Of a stretch of DNA of 64,000 nucleotides, positions 11,773-22,241 are shown one piece after another (the stretch's first letter is position 1; every line of letters starts with the position of its first letter). The notes under the pieces are model-generated. The model did no database searches and had not been told where the DNA came from. It was given only the letters and a program-made list of their open reading frames with translations. The DNA is taken from NCBI GenBank assembly GCA_025201765.1, contig MU623465.1:40568-104567 (forward strand). The letters are read 5' to 3'. Source of the DNA: Daldinia sp. FL1419 (taxonomy: Eukaryota > Ascomycota > Sordariomycetes > Xylariales > Hypoxylaceae). Made by a program: the position numbers and the translations under genes.

Positions 11773-13392
11773 TCATCCATTCTGGCTTTCATCAGTGCTC
11801 GGGCTTGACTTCTCGGGGCCAACGTGTATTATACCCACTTGGCGAACTACGAAGTATGCCGGTATAAGAGCAATGCCCCATAACGCGAAACTGATCGCCA
11901 AAGTTGAAATCAGCTAGGACATAGTTAGCAGGTGGATATAAAGACTGAAATCAATTGTGCGTTAACCTACTGGTGCTGAAGTCGAGCTAATACCGCTCGA
12001 GATGCATTGACCAGCCGACTCCGCAGCTCTCGCGACGGACATGTATCTAACAAGTTCTTTCGGCTCCCTAGCGAGGAAGCTAATAAGCCAAAAGCCAAAG
12101 TTATAAGTGAGCGAGAAGTTAATCTGCCAGAATATATATAACGCCCAACCATTTCCGAACCCGGCATCATCCCAGTCCAGGGCTGGTTTATGGTGCGTGT
12201 ACTGGTTTTGTACGACGACTCCCCAGATCCAGCAGCCACCAATCAGAGCCATCATAGCTGCATATCCGTATCTCGCTCGCCTGTTCAGGCTTACTCTTGT
12301 CCAATCTAGGAAAGCACCGAACATAAGTGTTGTAACAACCTGGGCTATCGCAGAGACAAGAGAAGCTAGAGCGCGGGAACGTACTGAAAAGTATAAAGAC
12401 AGGTAAGCGCTGATATACGGGAGCTCCCATGTGATATACACGAAGTAAGGCAGACTATTATATCCATAATCAGCATAGCGGTATCGAATCGAATTTGAAT
12501 AGAACCAACTCTTACATTAGAAGGAAGTCTCTCCTCATCAGAACGCGGATCAAGGCTTTTAACTCTTCAAGATCTGGTATCCTTTCTGCCAACTCAACTC
12601 GTGATCCGTTTCTGCGGACAACGTTTTCGGGTCGGGTTAGTAAAAAGGAGCATAATGGCCCCAAGCATTCTAAAGTCTAGATTAGACCCTACTAGCAGCC
12701 ATCATGGGAACGCTTATAACTAACGTAGAGCAACAAAGACGATGTAAGTCCTCCAATCGAGCTTCCCGGTCGCCCTTCCTTGATAGTTGAAAGCGAGGTT
12801 GATGACGCCGCCGAGTATAGAGCCACTGTTGCGATAGCTCAACCAGTACGCCAAATATCTACCGCGCTTTTCCGGCTCGGGGTAGCTTAACATGATGGAT
12901 CCCTCCGTCGCCCAGAAAATTCCCGCCGAGAGACCGCATATAGCTGAGCCCAAGTATATGAACCACTCTGTGCCATAGCGGTTGTTCGTATAGAGAGCTG
13001 CCGAATAAACAACATAACCAACTGTGCCGACCACCAAAGAATTCCGTAAGCCAAATCTGTTAGCCATCATACTTCCAGTTAGGCACGTAAACGTCATGAC
13101 AGCAAATAAGATAGCATTTCCAGCCCTGATACCTTATTAGTTGGGAACGAATCGACCGGCTTGATTCTTACATGACGAGATAAGGGCTCTGCTGCCCACC
13201 CGCACCGACAGAGTTCATCGCGTTCCATAATCCGGGCGCCGCAAACGCCGAAATGCCAACGACCGTAGCGTTAAAGAAGACCCCATGATACCACGAGTAT
13301 TTTGGTGGATTCGCATTGGCTTCCTCACTGGGGGGTAATGTTTTGGTAGAATCACCAGTTATTATGTCGTTCTCTGAAGAGACTTGTGACAT
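11773..13392 (-). CDS. UNC93-like major facilitator superfamily protein
   Basis: Multi-pass membrane protein of the UNC93-like branch of MFS, a fungal family of unknown substrate. Five exons on the minus strand: 13392-13172, 13125-12725, 12669-12516, 12454-11971 and 11913-11773, making 1401 nt and 466 residues. After a polar N-terminus of about 35 residues comes the family signature WYHGVFFNATVVGISAFAAPG and then AMNSVGAGG (about 60-68). Later conserved elements are the ATEGSIMLSYPEPEKRGRYL loop and the LYFSVRSRALAS segment. The separate open frames are parts of one gene: every junction restores the family sequence, for example LLILPYFVYITWELPY across 12515-12455. It shares a 763 bp divergent promoter with the TauD-like dioxygenase, so the two may be co-expressed, but no function is shown. 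Confidence 0.92.
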
Positions 13393-14155
13393 TTTTCTGA
13401 GTGGTGAGGAAGTAGGTGTGATGGGTTTAGATATTGGGAGTTTACGTTCTCTTTTTCAACTTCCGAACACGTTTACCGCTTATGCCTCGATGTTCTCAGA
13501 AGTGACCCATTATCTCGGTTGTGAAATTGCCTACTACATATATGCGTCTTATAATTTATACACTAACATTGGTGCTTTATCAATATATATATAGGTAGGT
13601 ATATATACTAGTCCGTACTTTACAAAGAGTTCCCGCTACACAAATCTCACAGGACGTATCATGGCTTGAACCTATATCCCGGGATGCCTTATACGTATGT
13701 GGTAGCTATCGGATGTCTAATCAAACCAATCACGAATAGGATAGTCGATGTTCAAGCACTAAATATGACATCAACTCTACTACGCATATAATAAGGCGAG
13801 ATATCTTACGAAATAGTCCTAGTAGATTGGTTTGGCGTGCTACAAACTTGAAGGATGCTTCCTGGTCCAAAGACCAACTACCAATTACAAGGGTTGCCGA
13901 GGAGGATTTGCGGGGATATAAAGTTGCGACATTTCGAATGCCACTGACGTCTTTCGGGACCGTCGCGATTCGTAAACGAAGCAATGGAATTAGGATGGTA
14001 TCTAACAAGATCCGAATTCGGGAAGAAGATAGACGAATTATAGACTACCTGATCAAGTCGCTATAAATGCTAAGAAATATTACTGTAGGACGGATACCTT
14101 GCGCTGAAAAAGAGAATAGGCCTACTACGATATAAGCCCGTGTTCAATATTCAAT
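13393..14155. promoter_or_regulatory. divergent promoter region (UNC93-like / TauD-like)
   Basis: 763 bp between two divergent starts. It contains an AT microsatellite with a TAGGTAGGTA motif (about 13585-13610). Overlapping frames on both strands at 13730-14066 look like chance or a decayed fragment. No specific transcription-factor site is claimed. Confidence 0.45.
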
Positions 14156-15491
14156 ATGATTAAGTATGGAAACTTTGAAGTATTCACATTTGCTGGCCAG
14201 CAAGAGACAGCGAGCTTTGGTTTGAACACCGACACGCAATTCCCATTAGCATTAAAGCCTGCTAAGGGGTGGAACCCTACGTTAGAAGAGTCTATAATTG
14301 CTATAAAGAGGTTATCAGAATCTGGCAGTTTATTCGACAAGTTGACGGAACACGGAGGTGCTGTCCTTATTCGTGGGCTGCCGATCAAGACGCCTCAAGA
14401 ATATAGCGATGTAGCTCATGCGTTCGGGTTTCCGGCTCACGAAGAAGTTGGTCGACCGCCAATACGAACAGTGCTGGCTAAGAATATCAAAACGGCAAAC
14501 GAAGGGTAAATTCTAAAAGATCTACCTAGGTAGGTACCTACCTATGTATGGGACCGTTGCTAATATCCAAAAGGCCTCCTGAGCTTCCTATCTGGCCTCA
14601 CAATGAATACGGGTGGTCAACGATAAACCCCTCGTGGTTGACATTCGCTTGTCTACACAAACCTGAGTCCGGTATCCAACTAGCATGATTAACATCTCTC
14701 CTAATCCTACCGTAATCTAACTCGAAGTACAGGAGGTGAGACACCGATTATTTCAAGCATTGGTTTGGCGGCGGCATTGAAAGAAAGAGCACCTGAGTTC
14801 GTCGAGAAATTACTTGGAAAAGGAGTCAAATACGTTTATAGATACGGTCTCGAAGATGTAAAATCGAATACAGGGACTAGCGTCCTTGGTGCATATGGAC
14901 AGCATGTGAACCCGGGTGACGATAAGGAGGTTATTAGGCAGAAAATAGAGTCAGAAGTCAGAAGACATAGCGATCACTTCCAATGGCACGACGATGGGTC
15001 ACTGAGCGTGACACACATTGTCCCGAGTAAGATCCCCGGAGTAGATTGGCCACTCCCTCCGAGCTGATGATAAATATAGTTATTAGGAAGCACGAGGATA
15101 CCGGCCTACTGACGTGGTTTGGCAATCTCACGAGCGCATGGGGCCGAAGCAAATATCACAAAGCGACAGAGCCCCCTTACCGAGGCGATGACGATTCATA
15201 CCATCCGCCTCCGGAGTATGGGGACGGGACGCCGATAGAGAAAGAATATCTGGACTTAGCACTCGCGCTGGCGGAGTCTTTCCAAGTGCTGATTGAGTGG
15301 CAGGTTGGAGATATAGTTTTGCTCGATGTAAGTTTGCTTCCTTCTCCCAATATCTGCTATAATGTGTCCAGATTTTGACATGTCGATAGAATTACGCTGT
15401 GATGCATTCTCGTTCCCCGTGGACCGGTAAGAGAACAGTGCTAGCAGGCCTATGGGACGATAATCGAGTGCGCATCAGTGATTATTCTTGA
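14156..15491 (+). CDS. TauD/TfdA-type Fe(II)/2-oxoglutarate dioxygenase
   Basis: Predicted non-haem iron dioxygenase (TauD/TfdA, clavaminate-synthase-like fold). Exons are 14156-14505, 14574-14671, 14733-15026, 15080-15327 and 15390-15491, making 1092 nt and 363 residues. The iron-binding HxE is WPHNEYGWS (His126, Glu128). The distal histidine is MHSRSPWTGKR (His336), with Arg345 as the likely 2-oxoglutarate contact; this is the normal spacing and order for the family. Other conserved stretches are RGLP near residue 80 and GGETPI after the metal site. Intron 1 carries a palindromic CCTAGGTAGGTACCTA repeat. In bacteria such enzymes release sulfite from taurine or other sulfonates; many fungal paralogues act in unrelated or secondary metabolism, so the substrate is open. 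It converges on the amino-acid permease gene. Confidence 0.93.
14523..14546. repeat. palindromic TACCTAGGTA repeat inside an intron
   Basis: TACCTAGGTAGGTACCTACC lies within intron 1 of the dioxygenase gene (14506-14573). It belongs to the same short dispersed family as the copies at 9871-9900, 10031-10074 and 16721-16757. Confidence 0.7.
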
Positions 15492-16073
15492 AGCTAAAGG
15501 TTCTCTGCTTGTAACATCCGAATGAGGCTATTAAATATGAGAATATCTAGGTAGGTAGTAAGAAGACTTCATCTTTCAAGGCAACCGCTTTCCCTATTTG
15601 ATACCTCAACATGCATCGCTTCGTCAACTTGATATTCTTGGAATTGGTGAGTTAGTTGTCTGATATAGCACGGACCTTCTAGCACTGAAGGGGGTAATCA
15701 GAGCGTGCGCATCCGGTCAAGAGCGTATCCCCTTTAGCAGTTTTAGGTGACAATCAAACGCTTTCGTGTTCAGAGCCCGCGACGAACCGATTCCACGGGC
15801 GACTAGCTACCTGCTACCTGCTACCTACCTACGCAATGAACTGAACACTGAGCTTTGGGACTTGGGCGCCCCCTAAATTCCTACTACCCGTACTGGACTA
15901 CGCGGCGTCCCCGCCCCCGCCTAGCTACCTAGCTACGAGCGCCACTCCTTCACGATGGAACACGCCTAACACGCCTGAAGAAGAGTCGGGAAAACAAAAG
16001 ATATGAAACCTAGGTTCATTCTGAGGTAGGTTAGGTGCCTGAGCTGATCTCTTGGGTAAACCAGTCATACAAC
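15492..16073. other. convergent 3' intergenic region
   Basis: 582 bp between convergent genes. It holds TAGGTAGGTA (15547-15560) and a run of CTACCTG/CTACCTAC units (about 15804-15832). No coding potential is recognised. Confidence 0.5.
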
Positions 16074-17934
16074 TCATATCAATTGTCCTTGCCTTGACGC
16101 CAATCGTTTCCTAACCCAATAAAAGCCCAGGCCAATTATCCATACGACGATGACCACGAGCGCCAACAAAGGTGCGAAAAAAGCACCTCTGATAACCACG
16201 AACCCGCTAACTACGGCGAAAACCACCGGTACCAGGATGAACGGCTTATAAGGCCGTCGCAGTTCAGGTTCTCGGAATCGAAGGACAATGGCGCCCAAAA
16301 CGGTGAGGAAGAAGAAAGAATATTCGCCTAGGCCATTAAAAGTGAGCAGAGCACGAAAGTTCCCGAGAAGGATATAAAGAGCTGAAAGGATAGCTGAAAG
16401 TAAGATCGCGTTGATGGGAGCATCCGATCGTGTGGTGCTTTGGGAGCCCAGCTCATTGTTGGAAGACAACTGCCCATTTTCCGCCCCGGGTTTCAATCCG
16501 ACGTGACCAACGGAGGCAAATAAACGAGGAAACCAATTCATGTTTGCCGCCGCGACCGCCATGCGACCGGCGACAAAGGAGTTGCCAAGGAGAGAACCAG
16601 CAACTACTAGACAGATAAGCACGGCTGCAAGGATACCAAATCCCGGTCCAAGCAGACGAGTAATTGCAGTCTATCCAACGATTTAGCGGAATTCATATCG
16701 TATCAACGATGCTATGGATGCCTAGGTAGGTACCTAGGTAGGTAGGTAGATAGGTAAGTACTTACAACTGCGACACTATCCGTTGTCGAAACCACATCCC
16801 ACGGAAGCAGTATATAGTAGGCTGCATTTGCAGTGATGAAGCAGAGAATTATCGTAGGGACGGCACTGTTAATTGCGAGCGGGAGTTGACGCGCTGGCGA
16901 TTGCAATTCGGCCGAGACGTAAATTGCCTTTAGAAATGATTGAGCAAACCTAGGTATTCAAGAAGCTCACATTAGTTGGTAGGCAGAAAAACTCACTTTA
17001 TCCCATCCCGAGTAAGCCCATAAAGCTCCGTAGAGGGCCGCAGAATAATGGCCAAGGATTTCCCATTCGCCGAGCTGATTCCAATCCGTCTTGCTCCCGT
17101 CAGGGTTAATGACCTCCCGATTGCTAAACCAAGGCTTTTTAAACCAGTCTCGCCCTCCTATATCCCGTTCCGGATCGGTTGCCTGGAGCACGGCGACTAC
17201 GATACCGGCTATCACGATTCCAGCGATGGTTACGAACTTGGTAACCACGAAGAAGTTGTTGAGACGAGTGCTGGCTTTGGTGCTGATAGAATTGGCGACG
17301 CTGATTACGATTAGAATTAGAATAGAAAATAATTTATGTTCGATTCTTCCGGCTTGGTCAGTTATTCCTATCGAAGAGTAGATGCTCTCTACAAATACGA
17401 TGCTGAGAATGGCGAGGGTGGCCGGCATGACGGCTACAATCCACGTCCAAGCGGCTAAGAAGCCGAAGACATCTCCGAATATGTATTGAAGGTATGGTTG
17501 CACTCCGCCTACGATATCAATTAGATGCCAAGTTTCATTTTCACATATATTTTCATACACGTAAAACGAATAATAAATGAAGTTGACCTACCTTCGCCGG
17601 GAATCGCCGTTCCCAGTTCAGCCATAGTCGAGGCGCCGGTCCACGCCAATACGCCGCCAATTAACCAGATAACCAGCGCAGCTCCCGGGGAGGGTACGTT
17701 GGTATCTATGGAACCGGGAGAGGTAAATATACCGCTACCAATAACGATGCTAATAACGATGGCAAAGGCCTCAAGAGCGCCGAGATTCTTGGTGAATGTA
17801 CCCGCATCCTGGCTCGGAGCCGTCGGCGGGGAATCATGGCCAACTTGGCCATCTCTATTTACGGCATTGGTATCCCTCTCATCCCTTTGATCGGCAAGGA
17901 GAGGCCGGCAAGCCTCATCTAGCGTTATTGGCAT
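16074..17934 (-). CDS. Amino-acid permease, APC/LAT type (methionine-permease-like)
   Basis: Predicted plasma-membrane amino-acid transporter of the APC superfamily, closest in style to fungal L-type/high-affinity methionine permeases. Four exons on the minus strand: 17934-17592, 17508-16997, 16927-16766 and 16670-16074, making 1614 nt and 537 residues. A hydrophilic N-terminus of about 50 residues precedes helix 1, whose unwound substrate-binding motif is GSGIF (66-70). Later landmarks are WAYSGWDK at the end of exon 2, SAELQSPARQLPLAI and TRLLGPGFG. The C-terminus is helical and ends RKRLASRQGQLI. Intron 3 (16671-16765, 95 bp) is longer than the others because it contains a CCTAGGTAGGTACC repeat. 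Upstream of the start lies a 45 bp CCCCTTT-type pyrimidine tract. Substrate choice cannot be read from the sequence. Confidence 0.92.
16721..16757. repeat. palindromic CCTAGGTAGGTACC repeat inside an intron
   Basis: Short repeat within intron 3 of the permease gene, close to its 5' splice site. It accounts for most of that intron's extra length compared with its neighbours. Confidence 0.7.
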
Positions 17935-18466
17935 TTTTTCGGGGCGCGTAGATTAATTAATCACACGTATCATGAATGGACGGTGAAGGATTGTTGATGA
18001 ACTTATGAAGAGACGTTGAAGCGGGCCGAGTTTCAATCAATCACGCAATTCGCTCGAAGACGAGTGGGGCTTTGTAACTTTAAACCGCGTCTTCCTCATC
18101 TCGTCTCCCTTTTGCCCCTTTCCCCCTTTCCCCCTTTCCCCTTTCCCCTTTCCAAGTTGGTTGATGCATCCTAACTCTTTTTTTTTTCTTTCTTTCTTTT
18201 TTTTCCCTCTCCGTATCTTAGACACGAGACCCATGATTCCAACATGGCAACAATTATCATGTCAACGGCTTTATAATGGGAATATTATTATTATTGTACT
18301 AGTAGAAGCTAGAAATCCAATGATTCATTCATAGGTACCCTTCGCAGACACAAATCATAAATGTCTTAACAACTCGTAACCCTTCGAAAGCACGAGTCTA
18401 TTTCTATCGCAAAGCCATGCCCAAGCAAGTGAAACCAAACTCAAGTACCAGAATCCCGACCGCTAC
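17935..18466. promoter_or_regulatory. permease upstream region with CCCCTTT repeats
   Basis: Lies 5' of the permease start and 3' of the unknown gene at 18467, both on the minus strand. Position 18108-18152 is a run of CCCCTTT/CCCCCTTT units (purine-rich GGGGAAA on the transcribed side), followed by a T/C tract to about 18205. Such homopurine runs are common nucleosome-poor promoter elements in fungi; the role here is inferred. Confidence 0.5.
18108..18152. repeat. CCCCTTT tandem tract
   Basis: About six units of C4-5T3, upstream of the permease gene. Confidence 0.85.
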
Positions 18467-19141
18467 TCACGCTTTGTTCTCGTCGACAGGTACCAGTCTC
18501 CTTTTGTCATTCCACTGAAACCCCGGCGGGAGCGGCGGTCCAGCGTCGCCACTCGAATTTTGAAATTCGAAAACGTCGTCTATGAGCGGGTATTTCAAAA
18601 TCTCCTCGTCGCTGAGAGACTGTCTGAATATGTATTCGTCCATGAGGCTATACGACATCCACAGCTGCGAGGGCACGTTCTTGGGCTTCTGGGCGATCCG
18701 CCGTCTGTGCTCCATGTCGGGGATCCAGCGGTCGGATCTCCGGAGGGATAACGTGCGTTCGTCTTCTTCGTCGGAAAGCAAAAAGTCGTCTAGGTATTTT
18801 TCCTCCTCCGACTTCTTCTTTCTATTGCGACTTTTCCTTTTGGATCTAGATCCCTTGAGTGACCGCAGGTTCTGCAAAGCGTCGGCCCTAGGAATACCGA
18901 GGAGCTCGTTCTGTTCCGTCCACGCGGCTTCGGGGTCCATTGCAGCTATCTTCTTATCGAGCGCTGCTTTTGCCTTTGCCTGGGCTCCTCTTTTGTAACG
19001 GATTCTCGGCGACGATCTCGGAGAGCTTAGCGATCCAGGCCCCGACATACGTGCTTGTTTAGGGCTTTGCGGTGGCTGGCTATTCAGTAGATTCTTATCC
19101 TGGGCGGCGCGCCGAGGCTGCCGGCGAGTCGAGGCGTCCAT
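18467..19141 (-). CDS. Hypothetical charged protein
   Basis: I do not recognise a family. The single frame gives 224 residues from Met at 19141 (MDASTRRQPRRAAQ); an in-frame Met six codons upstream (19159) is the alternative start. The N-terminus is basic and Ser/Pro-rich. Around residues 100-120 there is a strongly basic stretch (KGSRSKRKSRNRKKK) that could act as a nuclear-localisation signal, followed by the acidic FLLSDEEDE. The C-terminal third is less biased (LWMSYSLMDEYIFRQSLSDEEI) and ends with PPLPPGFQWNDKRRLVPV. The stop overlaps a good donor (GC|GTGAGT at about 18468), and a CGATAG acceptor about 85 nt downstream would add a 17-residue alternative tail; I kept the unspliced end. 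A nuclear role is only a guess. Confidence 0.65.
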   Translation of the reverse strand: MDASTRRQPRRAAQDKNLLNSQPPQSPKQARMSGPGSLSSPRSSPRIRYKRGAQAKAKAALDKKIAAMDPEAAWTEQNELLGIPRADALQNLRSLKGSRSKRKSRNRKKKSEEEKYLDDFLLSDEEDERTLSLRRSDRWIPDMEHRRRIAQKPKNVPSQLWMSYSLMDEYIFRQSLSDEEILKYPLIDDVFEFQNSSGDAGPPLPPGFQWNDKRRLVPVDENKA

Positions 19142-19931
19142 TTCGTTTTTATAATACAATATCCGGTGTGTGTTCTTGGACTTGCATTGGTCTAATCAAC
19201 CAATGTTGTAGGATTACGAAAGTTAAAAGCTCGGAAGAAAATAAATAGTCGGACGGTATACTGCCACGAGACACTCACAAAGAGACGTAGCTAGTATGCG
19301 TGGCCGTGGCGTCGTACGGAAACAAAGAGACACCCATTAGTTTCATAAACTTTTCATTGTTGAGAATAATAGGCCACTTTCACACTGTATGGTTGTTTCG
19401 ACATGAAACCTTTGTTATGATGGTACAATTAATAGTTTACAGGGAGAAAGGCTAATCCGAACTCACAAATCCTCATATTGGTCTGTTAGTTCTTTCATGC
19501 CGGCTACTCTACCATGCATTCAATTCGACATTCAAGATGCCATGTAGTTCTCAAAGTCATCACGGTTTCTTGATAAATAGGTACACACCGAAAGCGACCT
19601 CAGTAAAGCCCAAGAACTAATCTACCGAAACCCGGAGTAATGGTCTCCAAACAGAAAGACAGGTTATAGATAACAAAACGACACACAAAATTATTTAGAT
19701 GACGGATGATACCCTGAGGATAATTCTATATTTTAGATAGGTATCCCAGCTCCTAATATATATGTACCGCACAGAGAAAAGCAACAGCTTCTCCAACAAG
19801 TTGAAGAGAAAACGCAAGTATATACAGGATAAGTAATTGTACATTTTAAATGTAAGATATGTTCAGGGGCTTAGAGAGAAAATGAGAGTCCGACAATGGG
19901 TTCGCCACTTCGAGCCACTAGCGCAGGGACT
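19142..19931. other. intergenic, no supportable gene
   Basis: Contains the 5' region of the unknown charged-protein gene and the 3' region of the LPMO gene. No frame, RNA gene or repeat worth calling was seen. Confidence 0.5.
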
Positions 19932-20822
19932 CTAGTGCTTGATATCCCGGGGGTGGCGCTTGGGAGTATCCCGCTTGAAGGACAGGTTGGCGACAGCCGG
20001 GCCGGGGATTTGGTAGGATTGAAGGTCAACCCAGATGTCTAGGGCAACGCCGGGGTCGCTGCTGTGGTACATCTCGGTGGCGGGGACACCCTCCGGCTGC
20101 TGGTCACCAGAGCCCGAGATCTCGAGGTTGATGCACTATTTGCCGTTAGTACTTAAGAATGATATTAAGGAGTAACTAGGAGTTATACTAACCTGGGGGT
20201 AGAACTCGGCTTCTCCTAGGTGGGCCCTGTGCAACCCGAGGACCTCGTGTCGAAGGATATAGGGGCCGGGCTTGATATTGGCAGGGATGTTGACGGTGAA
20301 AGTGTCGACGAAGCCTTCTCCCTCAGGCTGCACATTCTTGTGGACCTCGGTGGTAGCCCATTTCTGAGTCTCCCACTGAGGGCTATCAGCCATACCGCCC
20401 TGAACAAGACCGTTCTCGAAAAACTTGAAGAATCGAAGCTCGTTCTTGTCGACATTGGCGCAACCGGCGTCACCGCACGGAGCGAGGTAGTGCATCTCGG
20501 GGCCGGGATGCTCGAAGCCACCAATCGTGTTGAAACGTACGACTTGCAACTGGGAGCCCGCAGCCACCGGGATCGAGGCTTGGGCGTTCTTCGCTCCGAG
20601 ATGGCAGATGATATCGGGGTCACTGAGGGATGTTACCGGGACCGGTCCTTCATCTTCTGTCGTGAACTGCCACGTAACAGCTTGGCTTTGGTCTTCATTT
20701 GACCACCGCTCATAGCCCGGGTAGGTCACACCGTCAACGATAACTCTTCTAACGTGGCCGTGGCCTAGAACCGCTGGCGCCGAGGCGGCGAGAGCCAAAA
20801 GCGTGGTGCTTAGAGAAGGCAT
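19932..20822 (-). CDS. AA9 lytic polysaccharide monooxygenase (former GH61)
   Basis: Secreted copper enzyme that oxidatively cleaves cellulose or related glucans. Two exons, 20822-20193 and 20135-19932, make 834 nt and 277 residues. A signal peptide (MPSLSTTLLALAASAPAVLG) ends right before His21, which becomes the N-terminal copper-brace ligand in HGHVRRVIVDGV. The second copper histidine is His105 in EHPGPEMHYLAPC. The axial tyrosine is in EAEFYPQC (Tyr208). The intron splits exactly between Gln210 and Cys211. There is no C-terminal CBM1; after the domain only a short basic tail (KRHPRDIKH) remains. It is the last intact gene before the 22 kb AT-rich block, about 0.9 kb from its edge. The presence of AA9 suggests a plant-biomass-degrading lifestyle. 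Confidence 0.95.
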
Positions 20823-21690
20823 ATTGAAAATATCAAGTTCAGTTTGAGATTAACGACAGTGGGTTGAATGAAAGAAGGCCAGCTTCGAGATTGCTGTATA
20901 TGTAACTCGAGACCTGCGATTTGGTGTTGTGTTAAGAAACAAGAGTTGGTAATGAAAACGAGAGGGGCTATTGATCGTCACTTAAATACGTTATCGTTGA
21001 CGACGATGACGGCGAGAGCGTCGCGTCTGTACGAAACATCGCCAAGACCTCGCGCTGTTCATGGTGCCTAGATACAGCTTGACTTATACCATATACGATT
21101 CTGGCATGATAGAAACATGTTTCAAGAGCAGATATAGCGTCCAAAACGGGCAGGTGTATGGAATACCTAGGTAACTAACCTTAGAGGATTTAGAATTATC
21201 TATTAATAAAAGGGGCCGGGTACTCCACATTTCCTCTCACCATCACATGTGCTTCTCTCCTAAGAGACTTCTCCTGAGCTTGGCCCCGGGCTTTCCGCGG
21301 GCTTTCTTTGATTTAGTTTTTTGTATCGTGATTATAATTATAATCGAGTCTCCTTTCAAAGTAGTTGTGAAAGTTGGAGGTTGTTGGGTTTGTAATGCAA
21401 AGATAAGTGTGTTGTTAAGACGGAAGTTGACAGGGTTCATATTACAGCGCTCATGTAGCTGTCATCCCTTCTTCGACTAACTACCGCCTCCTAATCCCCT
21501 AATCCAGGCCATGGTTTTGGTGTGGACAAGGATTAGTTGACTTGAAAGCCGCAAAGTAGATCGGGTATATCTCATAGTTAAGTTAACATTATCTTAGCGA
21601 GCTTAGACTAGAGATTTTTGACCAGCCACCACAGCCACCCCAGTTTGGTCTGTGCAGATGTATCTGTGGGGCTGTACTGCTGTTCGAAAA
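20823..21690. promoter_or_regulatory. LPMO upstream region and edge of the AT-rich block
   Basis: 5' region of the LPMO gene. It includes a CCTAGGTA repeat (about 21165-21173). Base composition drops sharply near 21690. The plus-strand frame 21247-21480 is low-complexity (IVIIIII) and is not called. Confidence 0.5.
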
Positions 21691-22037
21691 ATTCTATATA
21701 ATAAAAGAATAAGAAAATAAAAACATTATACATAATTGAAATCTTTTAAATATTATCTATACACCACCCTTACTAAGCAATAACGAAATAACGAAATGCT
21801 CTATTCATTTTGTATAAGTAATAAAGGCTAATGATAAATATTTTAAAACCCGTTAGTATTTTTCTTAATTTTTCTATTATAATATTAATGTATTATTGGA
21901 TTCGAAGGGTAAAAATTACGTATTTTATTTTTAAATTCATATAATACTCAATAATATAATTAATAATACTTTAATTAATCCTAAATTTTGTTAATAATTT
22001 AAAAGTAACCTTTTTTAGCCTTAAATGTATTTATATT

Positions 22038-22241
22038 TATTGGTAGGTATGTACATAAGGTAAAAGTAAAATAATAATAAAATAAATAATAATAGGGGTG
22101 AGATTGGTGTATTGTAATTGTTTAAAGAAGAAAGTTATTTAGGAGAGATAAGTGGGAAACCTATCCTTATATAATAATAGATATATAAGTATTTTTTAAG
22201 GATTATATATTAAATTAAAAATATAAATTATATAATTATTA
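22038..22241 (-). repeat. LTR of Copia copy 1 (left; 3' LTR of the element)
   Basis: Begins TATTGGTAGGTATGTACATA (consensus TGTTGGTAGG…) and ends in a decayed ACCACCA. It shares the GTGGGAAACCTATCCTTATA core with the other three LTRs in the window. Confidence 0.8.

Noticed and set aside
13730..14066. overlapping frames on both strands upstream of the dioxygenase
   Set aside because: Neither shows family features; both lie in a promoter region. A decayed fragment is possible but not supportable.
2495..20822. secondary-metabolite biosynthetic gene cluster
   Set aside because: Transporter, SDR and dioxygenase are present but no polyketide synthase, peptide synthetase, terpene cyclase or pathway regulator is seen.
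21247..21480. 77-codon plus-strand frame with a hydrophobic run
   Set aside because: Low-complexity Ile/Val stretch from an AT-rich repeat, without signal-peptide logic.
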